Shown here: in pieces, positions 36,374-45,782 of the stretch
How positions within the stretch are numbered: the stretch's first letter is position 1
How the letters are laid out: each line of letters begins with the position of its first letter
Assembly: GCA_030141585.1 (NCBI GenBank)
Contig: JAQIFP010000045.1
Location: forward strand, 1-45,782
Direction: 5' to 3'
Origin: Ophryocystis elektroscirrha
Taxonomy: Eukaryota; Apicomplexa; Conoidasida; Neogregarinorida; Ophryocystidae
Length of the DNA: 45,782 nt
Notes under the pieces: generated by a model
What the model was told of the DNA's origin: nothing
Database searches by the model: none
What the model saw: the letters and a program-made list of their open reading frames with translations, nothing else
Translations under genes and position numbers: made by a program

Positions 36374-39300
36374 ATGACAAATACTGATGACGCTGTTTAC
36401 CAGAAATACTCGTTAAATTTGTTAAATATTACAAATAAACCTATTTCGAGTTTATTCCGATTCTATCAAATTGTTAAGAAATTGTTTGTTTTTAATTTTG
36501 TTGGACTTTTTAATAAAGGTATAAAATATAGGAATAGCAATATATCACATGAAAATGAAAGTTATGAATCTGATGATACTTCATCTTGCAATTCCAATAC
36601 TAAATCAAAATCTAAATCATCTGAGGTATTATCCTATTCCAATGCTTCTAAAGAATCTAATGATCAATCTGTATCTGAGCTTTCTTCCAGAGAGTCAAGC
36701 AGTTTGTCTGAGTCAGATTATTCAAGTTCCAATAATAACTCCGCTTCATTAAAAGAATCTTATTCAAGTAGAGTACCTTCTAATGAGCTTCCTGCCAATG
36801 AGTTTTCTTCAAACGAGCTTCCTTCAAATGAAATCCTTTCAAATGAGTTTTTATCGAATAAGTTACCCTCGAACGGAATAGTCTCGAATGAATTGTCCTC
36901 TAGTGAAATTGTTTCAGAAAAACTTCCTCCAACTAAAAATGATTTGAATCAGTTTAATACAGTTGAGCCTCTATCAAATAAAATTATCTCTGATGATTTG
37001 TATAATGACATAATAAGTGAACCGCGCTCTATTTCACCTAAACAACGTAAAAGCGATTCATTTATATTTACTAAAGAATTAATAGACATTAATAAAAATA
37101 ATGTAAATAATTCTTTATATCATTCATTTAATACCGAAATTTTGTCCTCAAAAGAGAATGACTCGACATCGAGTGATGATGGGTCTCCTTGTTTGAAAGT
37201 GTCCTCAGAATATACAAAAAATAGTAATTTACAATTAGTTGAAATAAGTGATACTTCGGATCTTGAGATAACATCAAAATTAAAGTTACCTTTAAATCAG
37301 GTGTTAGCATATACAGAAAGTAATCTTTTACAGAAGGTAGAAAAAATTATAGATGCATATAATGGAGACGAATTTACTCACAGTGACTCGAATATCGTTC
37401 AAAAAATCGAAAAATTTGAAAAAAAGTTTTTAAATGATACTCAATATTACAAAAAAGAATTGATGTCTAAAGAAAATCAATTATCTAACATGGACTTTGA
37501 AAAATCAACCTTACTAATTGAAATAAATAACTATAATAAACGCATTGCGGATATAGAAGCCAAACATAAAATGAACTTACTCGAACAAAATCAAAAATTG
37601 GAAAGTCTCAAATTGCAAATGAGTGAACAATTAGCTGCTTGTGACAAAAAGTTTGATTTTATGAAAGATGAATTAACGATTGAAAAGGATCTTTTAAAAA
37701 AAAAACTTTTGAATAAAAAAGAAAAGATAAAAAAAATTGAGGAAGTAAATAAAACCCTTTCGCTCGAATACGAACAATTAAAAAAAAGTTTAGAGGAAGA
37801 GAGTGAAAATTATAATTTATTGAAATCTGACTATGACAATTTGCAAAAAGACTATTTTATAATAAAAAGTAATTTTAATGTAAATGAGGCCCGGATGCAA
37901 ACGGAAATAGCTCAAAAAAATCATGATTTAAATAAAGTAACATTCCAGCTAAATCATTTGCAGAATCAGTTGAAAGAAAAAGAGAAAGATTTTAAACAGC
38001 TCGAAAAATCCTCAAATGAATCCTTGGTCGCCAAAGAAGCTAAATTACAACATCTTGAGAAATTCTCTAAGGATAATTTAGAAAAAAAAGATGCCCAGAT
38101 TAAAAGACTTGAAGACGCTTTGGCTAAATTAGAATCAGAAAAAGAATCTATGATTAGCGAACTTAAAAAAACGTATGCTGAAGAAAGTAGTGAAAAAGAA
38201 GCCAAATTCGAGCAACTGCAAAAAGATTCTAATGCCGAAATAGAAATGTGTAAAAATAAAATTAGAGAACTTGAAGATTTTATAAAGTTGAAAGAGGACA
38301 AATTAAATGAGCTCGAAAGTTCTCAAAATATCCTCGCAAATCAAAATGAAGAACTTCAAAATTCTTTGAACACAGAATTAGTTAAAAATGAAGCCAAATT
38401 GAAGGAAGTTGAGGAAAACTACAATCAAGAAATATCGAAAAAAGAAGAAAGAATAAAAGAACTTGAAGAGTGCTTTAACAAGGAGATAACAGAAAAAGAA
38501 GCCAAAATAAAAGAAGTCAATAATAGCTTCCAAAGCCAAATAGCGCAAAAAGAAGCTAAAATTGTGGAGCTCGAAAGCACCCGCAATACACAAATTGAAG
38601 ACTATGAAGCTAAGCTACGGGAATTGAAAGAAACTTACGAGAAATTATTTACAGAAAAAGAAGCCACAATTAAGCAGTATGAAGAGACTCTTGACGATAA
38701 TCAAAAAAAAGTTGAAACTGAAGAATATTATAAACAAGTTTTAAGTGAAAAAGAAGCTGAATTTCAGACACTAAAAAAGTCTTTTGAAGAAGTGGATATT
38801 AAATATGAAAACAGAATACAGGAGATTGAGAATGATCATAAAGAAGCATCAAAGAAACAAGAAGATGAAATCGCTCGTATTAATGATTCATTTAACGATC
38901 AATTGAAGCTTAAATCGAATGAGCTGACATTGCTCAAAGAAACTATAAATCAGCTTACTTTAGAAAAAGAGACCGATTTAGAAAAATTAAAAGCTTCATA
39001 TGCTGATTCAATACAAGAAGCCAAGTCCCAAAACCTACAACTCGAAAATAGTAAAAAAGAGCTTTCCGTCGAATTAGAAAAATTGAGAACCAGTGTAAAT
39101 GAACTAAATCAAAAGATTGAAGAACATAAGAAGAAAGATTTTAATACTGATAAAATCGTGGAACATTTAAATCAAAAAATATCAGAATTAAACGCGTCTA
39201 TGTTAAATCACGTAAGTTCAGCTCAAAAACAGAAAGCAGAATATATTGCGAATATAAATTCAATAAAAGATGAATTTGAAAAATACCAAAGTACACTCGA

Positions 39301-42300
39301 AAACTATTCAACTATTCAAAATTGCTCAAAACATTTATTACAGATACAAAACAATGTTGAACAATTAGACAAAAAATATAAAGCAGTGCTCGAAAAATTG
39401 GATGTCGCTAAACCAATTATTGAAAATTACCAATATTCCGTGGAACAAATGCAAAAAATAACTAAAAACAGAGAACAGCTCCGTTTAAAAAATCAATCAT
39501 TAGCTATTTTGCTAAACGAAAATCAAGCAGATATTCAATTAGCTATTTTAGAAAAAAATGAAATCTTAAAATTACGGGAGCAACAAACAAAATTCACTAC
39601 AGAAATAAAAAAACAAATGTACGATAAAATACAAGGTTATATTGATTATATAAATGACATCAAATTTTTGAGAAATTATATACATAATTTTGTACATGTT
39701 CTTATTGAAGATAAATTATACTCTATTCTTAATATGAGCAACATGATGTCTTTTTATATCAAAAAATTCACTGGTATCACTCGAAATATTTATCAAAAAA
39801 AAATCGAGTCATTAAATAATGAACTAAAGAGTATACAAAATCTACATGTTGAACTATCTGCATATATAAAGCAAGGTATAATGGAATACAACAAATATTG
39901 TAAAGCCATATTTAATAAACAGAAAATGCATTGTAATGAATTAAGAATACAAAAACAACTTTTACAAATTATAGTCAATAAATTAATTGGCTATAAAAAA
40001 AATGTATTATCCAGCATAGACGAAATTCAAGAAAAAAAAAGCCTTTTATTAATAGAATTTGAAAATATGGACGGAAAAAAAAATACTTTGAAGTCAGAGA
40101 TACGAACAGCTGTTGAAAAATTAAATTGTTTACAATTGAGCATAAATTTAACTACTGAAATAAAAGATACTCTAACTAACCAAATAGCTAATTTAGAAGA
40201 ATCTTATTACGCAAGTCTCAAGGAAAATAGAAGTTATAATATCAACAATAATACAAAAAAAAAAAAAAAAAAAGAAACAAAAAAAAGTAATGAATCAAAA
40301 ATAAAAAAAGCTAATATAATATGTAAATATATTCGCCTCAAAAATCTTGCAATTTCCAATAAACTCGATGAATCCTATAATTTATTCGGAAAGATATTGT
40401 ATATTGCATACGAAACGTTCATACATCAGATTACTAGTAAAGAAATTATACACAATGAGACTCTAAAACAAATAAGAAAGAGACTTTCAAAAAAAAAAAA
40501 GTTATCCGCTTATACTAAAAGTTTAGTTAATATTAAAACTCAAACACCATTAAATAAAAATGTATTAGGGGATAATATAAACAAAAATTTATCTAATAAT
40601 TGCTTAAATTATATAAAAACGAATACTCCCAAAATTCCAATATCCATTTTATTCAGCAAACATATATATAATAATTGCAAAAACCTGTATGGTACGCGAG
40701 GTCTAGTGATATTAAATATTTTGAGGCATATAATTATTCGCATTAATAAATCATTTAATATTAAATATAATAATATTACAGATTATGATATATGTGCATA
40801 TATATATACAACCCAGAATATACCCCCTTATATATATCCCTATTTTATATATTCTTTAAAAATGTATAACTATATTGGCTTAATGAATAAATCCGTAAAT
40901 ATCTTAAATATGCATATAAAAGGACACCATTATTTATACAAGGTAACGGAGGATGTATATAATACAGAAATTAAAAATTTATTATTATTAATCAAAAATA
41001 ATAAAAATTATTATAATGAAAAATATACTTCACTTAATGATTCCCATAAAAATCTACTCAATAAATTTGATTCCATTACGAAAACGTCCGAAACTACTAC
41101 TTCCCTACAAATCAAAAACTTTTATCCGAAAATAGCCTCTAGAGCTAAAAAAATATTAAAAAAAATATCGAGTGACAATATCGCTATGAAGCCTTCTAAA
41201 ACAAGCTCAATTGATACCAAATATGCTCACACGTTTCAAGAAACTATGAAATCAACCAAAGCTTTTGATGAGTCTTTGAAGATTACTCGAAAAACCGAAA
41301 TACCTCCTAAACCGCCTTTTAAAACAATTAATTTATTTGATCCTGTCTCCAAACATTTACTTAAAAAAAAACAACACGCCAGTTCACCTTCTTTTTTGAA
41401 TAGATACATCCACCAAAATGATTCTTTTGTTTCCAGCTTGATAAACTCTTCGAGCGTGAATAATGAATCCATATTTCCGAATATTCTTAATAAAAAACCT
41501 CTTAAATGGAAGCCAAAAAAAGCATTAATTATCAGTATAACGTATACAACTACAACAACAATAAAAAAGACCATAAATAGGAATACAAAACAGTGTTTAC
41601 AAGGAAAACCCTTCAATTTAAATGGCTCGGAATTCGACTTATTGGGATGGTTAGAAATATTAAAAAATAATGGATGGTCGGAAAACAATTTACATATTTT
41701 GTCGGAGAATTTAAAAAGTAGTAAATATACGTGTAACTTACCTACTAAAAAAAATATTTTATGGGAGCTCGATTGGTTAACCAGAGATATCGATTTCAAC
41801 GATAGATGTCTCCTCATAATTGAAGGTGCAGGCGCCCTTATACCTGTCAATTTAGCTAGTCAAGATTTATTTAATGCACGTTTACAAATATTCAATAACT
41901 CAGTTTCGAATTTTCCTACGTATGATTCCGATAATAATTCAAATCATTGGTTCGAGCCATGCTTCTTACCCCATAACTTTTTAGACTCTGATTCTGACAA
42001 TTCCGGAAATAACATTATTTTATCCGCTATTCCCGTTCAACAAATTATTGATTATTTCCGTAGGTTACCTAATTACACTGCTGTTACCATTGTATGGGAT
42101 TTCGGTGCCAAGTACTCCAATAAAACTCCTATTTTTAAAGACATGATTCCTCGTTGTTTCGAATTATCAGAAATACTTTCTTGTTTGCACATTATAGCAC
42201 CTGATATTAAAATCCAATACGATGTCCAATACGATCCCACAATATCTTTTATAAATAATTACTCGTCTTACCTTCCTGAATTTCAGTGCGTTCTCTTTTT

Positions 42301-42776
42301 CCTTAGTTCCTGCGGAACTAAGTCTTTTTCCTACGAGATGGAAATAAACCATCAGAGACACGGTAAATATATATATATATCTTTTCAAATAATAAAGCTG
42401 TTTATTGATTGTGTATTTACATACATATATATATATATATATGTATATATTTATAAAATGTTATATTTCTATATATACTTATATATAGATTTATATATCT
42501 ATTTACACATATATATGTATGTATATATTTATATATACATACATATATATACATATATAGAGTATTATATTTATATATATATCTATACATATATTTATAT
42601 ATGTAGATATATATCTATATGTATATATATATTTATATATGTGTATAAAATGCTCTATATATATATATAACATACTGATATATCAATATGTATATATATA
42701 TATATGTATATTTATATCTGTATATACATATCTATATGTATATATATATCCATAAAGTGTTATATTTATATATACA

Positions 42777-42810
<34 letters not shown>

Positions 42811-43298
42811 CATATTAGTATATATTCATATATACTAATATGTATGTATATTTATATATAAACTTATATATATACATATATAAAGTATTGTATGTATATA
42901 TATATATATATATTTATATATGTGTATAAAATGTTCTATATATATATACCTGTACATCAATATGTATATATATAAATATTGATAGTAAAATTTGTGTTAT
43001 TAATGGCAAAAAAAAGGCTGTTTATAATTATTGCAAATGTAAATATATCATTAAAAGTATATTCAAATATATCACATCATGTTGGAAATGGTATTTTTGG
43101 TTATAGGTGTATTTTCATGGATAATACAAAAGTTCTTGAGCACCCCAAATCGCCAAGTGACAGTTGATTTTTTAAATAGGTAGGTAATTTTGAAAATTAT
43201 TTTTATTGTTATTATCGTTTAGTTACATGAGAAAGCACCTGAAATATTTGGGAATTGATCATCTTTATATCGGAAGTCCAGAAATCCGTGTTTTGTAG
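36374..43298 (+). CDS. Giant coiled-coil pseudo-metacaspase
   Basis: Three exons (36374-42362, 43107-43179, 43223-43298) encode about 2,045 residues. The N-terminus is Ser/Asn-rich, with a five-residue tandem repeat (near residues 134-187). From about 330 to 1,270 it is a long heptad-rich coiled coil with recurring EKEAKI units, followed by an Asn/Lys/Ile-rich region. The last 330 residues resemble a metacaspase p20/p10 fold: [40 protein letters not shown], a strand, and [17 protein letters not shown] near the end. The expected catalytic His of the SGHG motif is Ala1819 (EGAGA), and the DxCHSG cysteine is Gly1911 (WDFGAK). Cleavage activity is therefore not expected. Large metacaspase-like proteins of similar length are known in Plasmodium. 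A structural or scaffold role is inferred. The main exon reads on past the splice site into microsatellite sequence; that extension is rejected. Confidence 0.8.
36774..36931 (+). repeat. Coding tandem repeat, SNELP-like pentapeptide
   Basis: About ten imperfect 15-bp units encode variants of SNELP ([25 protein letters not shown] and so on) in the Ser-rich N-terminus of the pseudo-metacaspase. Divergence is concentrated at the last two residues; Asn-Glu is most conserved. Confidence 0.85.
42363..43106. repeat. Microsatellite-filled intron of the pseudo-metacaspase
   Basis: A 744-nt intron made almost wholly of interleaved TATATA/TACATA/TATGTA runs from about 42418 to 42985. Phase-1 splice sites (CACG|GTAAAT and TATAG|GTGTAT) join metacaspase-like sequence on both sides, which supports the intron. 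Confidence 0.8.
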
Positions 43299-43366
43299 GT
43301 ATTTTTAATATACATACTACGTTTTTAGACCTGCATATATGAGCTCTACAGAAATCCCCTTTTGAA

Positions 43367-43718
43367 TTATTCATTCTTATCAAAATTCTCAATTAATTCA
43401 GCTATAAGTATTAAATTATCATAAAACGCGTTTGTTTTTATGCGTAAAATCCTCCAATCTATTCCGTATACAGTGCTGAGAAAATAAAAAAAAAAAAAAA
43501 ACTTACACAATCATGACTTCATTATTCGTAATAATTTTTGAATTAGCTTTATCAACATGAAGTTCTTTATCTACTTCTAAAACTTCTTTAGCAATAGTGG
43601 CATGTCTGGGAGTTTCCCACCGAATGTGGATTTCACTGTGAGTATAGCAACTTAATTCTACTTACTGCTTTAATGGAAATCTTTCTAAATTGCTCACCTA
43701 AAAACGCAAATGCCTCAT
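43367..43718 (-). CDS. PCC1: Pcc1/LAGE3-like subunit of the KEOPS complex
   Basis: Small subunit of KEOPS, which makes the universal t6A modification on ANN-decoding tRNAs. Supported exons are 43507-43635 and 43367-43475 (31-nt intron between them, phase 2) and an upstream piece ending at 43666 (30-nt intron 43636-43665). The protein reads HEIHIRWETPRHATIAKEVL, then VDKEL, NNEVMIV, and the diagnostic end YGIDWRILRIKTNAFYDNL. This matches the Pcc1 two-strand, helix, two-strand, helix pattern, with the length right at roughly 90 residues. The 5' end is unresolved: an ATG at 43716-43718 is followed in frame by TAG unless a very short intron is removed. Its stop is 68 bp from that of the convergent pseudo-metacaspase gene. 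Confidence 0.75.
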
Positions 43719-44447
43719 ATACATAAATAAAATACAAACAATAAATAAATAGATGTTAATTTTTTTTACATATACTAAAAAAAAAAAAAAGGAATATACA
43801 GAGACATTAATTTTTTTTTTGTTTCTATAACCATTTCACCTATCATTATACATATGCTTTATGTATAGTAATATTCGCATGTATTTTGCGTGTTTTAGAT
43901 GAAAGTTATGAAAACATTATATAAAAAAAAAGTTTATTTACGTATAGCGTTTATGAAAGTATTAAATAAGAAATGCTTATAACATGGGAATATATAAGAA
44001 AAGTAGACTATAATGAATACAGTATTGACTTTAAAGGTAAAGAATTTATTGATTTGGTTATTTTTACTATACATGACTATAAATTATAGGAGGTTTCCAA
44101 AATAAAGATTCCATGCACAATTATAGATACATGTAGCTGGATATCAGTACATGCATATAATTATATACATATGTATATATAGATACTTAAAATTATACGT
44201 CATTTTTGGTATGAATATATATATAATGCTATTAACAATATATTTATATATATTTTCCAATAATTGGTATTATAATATTAATATAGGCAGAAATAAATCC
44301 CATAAATTAAGAAAGTTAGTGAAATATAAAAGCAGTATAATACATAATGAATCATAACAACTTCTTTCTTACCTCCAACATGGAAAAATATGAATGAATT
44401 AAGATGCAAGTGTTTAAACCCAGTCAATGAACCTTATATATAACCAA
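43719..44447. promoter_or_regulatory. Divergent intergenic region, Pcc1 / PUB gene
   Basis: AT-rich sequence with several poly-A/T tracts between divergently transcribed genes. A missing Pcc1 5' exon could lie at its left end. No other gene or RNA was recognised. Confidence 0.4.
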
Positions 44448-45409
44448 ATGACAGAATTGTTAAGTGCAAGAGATATAATAAATACAGCGGGAAAACGCCT
44501 TGGGCGAACCGAAACACAAATGCTTCCGATTTTGAAAAGGTGAACTATTTTTAGTATAATTTTTGACAGAGTCGTAGAGGAGAATTGGATTGAATCCAAA
44601 GGTATTCGAGCTAGCCTCCACATAATTACTATAGAAAACTTATTGGCGCTTACTCCCGACCAAATAGAATTATTACAGATACCTATTAATTTATGGAATG
44701 AGATACTCAAAGTAATAAATGAGTCTGAACCGAGAAAAGAATCCGAGTCTTCCTCAGAAACTTGCAAAGTTCCAAAATACGATTCAGGTTGACATTATTA
44801 TATATTAAATCAAATATTATTTTGATAAAACGGTCATATTTGGCGTATTCTGAATCCGTATATATACATATATATATGTATACAGTGTATATATACTCCA
44901 CACCGCGTATATATATTTTATGCGATTTTGTTACATATTTACTCTAATATTTGTGCTTAAAACAATACGGTACATAAATCTTCAGAGTTTAAAGTGTGCT
45001 ATGAAGAATCATACGACGAATCGCCTCTTATGGAAGCTTTTGAAGCTTTTAAAGACTCGATTCACTTATTCGAGTCTAAAGAACAATATACAGCAACAAT
45101 ATCCACTCTATTGCGGATAATAAATGAGCTTCTTACAAAGCCTCAAGACACTTCCAGAAGAGTATTGCAGCAAACCACCAAAACCTTTGAGCAAAATATA
45201 AAAAATTATCCAGCTAGTTTAAAAATTTTATTCAGTGTAATGTAAATGCGTACCTGCATCTTTCTTTTTAGCTCGGATTTCAAACAGATTCAGACAAAAT
45301 TGTCCTGAAACTTCATTCTATCCCTAAAGCTACACAAATGAGCCGCCTGTTGGGTAGTTTATACACCGAACTTACTGGAGAATTTCATCCTCCACCTCCA
45401 CTTCCGTAA
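44448..45409 (+). CDS. PUB-domain protein (p97-adaptor type)
   Basis: Four exons (44448-44539, 44570-44787, 44986-45236, 45272-45409) encode 232 residues; introns are 30, 198 and 35 nt with matching phases. The C-terminal half resembles a PUB (PUG) domain: ESKEQYTATISTLLRIINEL, FEQNIKNYPASLKILFS, then LGFQTDSDKIVL (about residues 120-210). PUB domains bind the C-terminal tail of the AAA ATPase p97/Cdc48. The N-terminal half (MTELLSARDIINTAGKRLGR and following helices) is not recognised. No transglutaminase (PNGase) or UBX domain is present, so this is a small adaptor-like protein. It ends in a Pro-rich tail (FHPPPPLP). The start ATG opens the only frame leading into the first splice site. Confidence 0.75.
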
Positions 45410-45479
45410 AAAATAGTTATTTGCATCACATGAATTGATAAATATACTTGAATGATTATAGCCATATAATTTTATTATA

Positions 45480-45782
45480 ACACAAACATATACATGGATA
45501 TATACATATATACGTATATAAATATACACATATATTTATCTATATACATATATATACACATATATACATATATATACATATATATACATATATATACATA
45601 TATATACATACATATACATATATATACATATATATACATATATATACATATATACACATATATATACATATACATACATATATATACATATATATACATA
45701 TATATACATATATATACATATATATACATATATATACATATATATACATATATATACATATATATACATATATATACATATA
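45480..45782. repeat. 10-bp tandem repeat (CATATATATA type) at the right edge
   Basis: Roughly thirty head-to-tail 10-bp units TATATACATA from about 45540 to the window end, preceded by degenerate copies from 45485. It starts about 75 bp after the PUB gene stop and continues off the window. Tyr/Ile-rich frames here on the minus strand are by-products. Confidence 0.95.

Noticed and set aside
37966..38593. Ser/Phe-rich minus-strand frames opposite the coiled coil
   Set aside because: Shadow frames of the Lys/Glu-rich coding strand; no splice or start support.
42363..42670. C-terminal read-through of the giant plus-strand frame
   Set aside because: The sequence turns into microsatellite; a good donor at 42363 joins in phase to metacaspase-like exons at 43107 and 43223.
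45475..45779. Three overlapping minus-strand Tyr/Ile frames at the right edge
   Set aside because: By-products of the terminal 10-bp satellite, with no other coding signal.
1..45782. Mobile elements, CRISPR arrays or viral insertions
   Set aside because: No transposase, reverse transcriptase, integrase, spaced direct repeats or viral proteins were seen; repeats are simple TA-type arrays.
1..45782. Ciliate-type alternative genetic code suggested by the short introns
   Set aside because: TAA, TAG and TGA all act as terminators, and none occurs inside the reconstructed exons.

Overview
The window is nuclear DNA of a very AT-rich eukaryote, most likely an apicomplexan or closely related alveolate. 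It uses the standard code: every reconstructed exon stays open and ends at TAA, TAG or TGA. Spliceosomal GT-AG introns are dense, intergenic gaps are short and TA-rich, and proteins carry Asn/Lys/Ser-rich insertions. A methyltransferase-free RFTS protein, a CHD1-like remodeller, a PPEF/PP7-type phosphatase and a metacaspase-like protein of about 2,000 residues fit an apicomplexan, but I cannot name the genus. All gene models were assembled by hand by matching exon phase across introns and checking against family motifs.

Layout, left to right. 205-1517 (+) is the 3' part of a subtilisin-like protease cut by the left edge. Four minus-strand genes follow: a type I DnaJ (1873-3712), an RFTS-domain protein (4262-7573), an F-box/LRR-like protein (8477-11017) and a 12-exon TBC RabGAP (11133-12717). 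A divergent promoter separates these from a basic unknown (+, 13051-14088), which converges on a charged unknown (-, 14244-14867) and exosome subunit RRP45 (-, 15172-16988). Next is a 19-exon CAP-Gly/PPEF phosphatase with an extended EF-hand tail (+, 17755-22719), tail-to-tail with a CHD1-like remodeller (-, 22751-29931). A 235-bp divergent promoter leads to a SPEF1/CLAMP calponin-homology protein (+, 30167-30786), an unknown basic protein (+, about 31150-32549), AP endonuclease 2 (+, 32518-36273) and a giant coiled-coil pseudo-metacaspase (+, 36374-43298). A Pcc1/KEOPS subunit (-, 43367 to about 43718) and a PUB-domain protein (+, 44448-45409) end the window, which closes on a 10-bp TA-type satellite.

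The genes are housekeeping genes of several pathways (chaperone, RNA decay, tRNA modification, chromatin, DNA repair, vesicle traffic, ubiquitin/p97, microtubules) and form no operon-like unit. I see no mobile element, CRISPR array or tRNA.

The strongest second-look items are: a two-class intron population with many introns of 27-46 nt; a CAP-Gly domain in phase with a PPEF phosphatase bearing about eight EF-hand-like motifs; a 2,045-residue protein whose caspase fold has lost both catalytic residues; and an RFTS reader domain with no methyltransferase, split by a low-complexity insertion.
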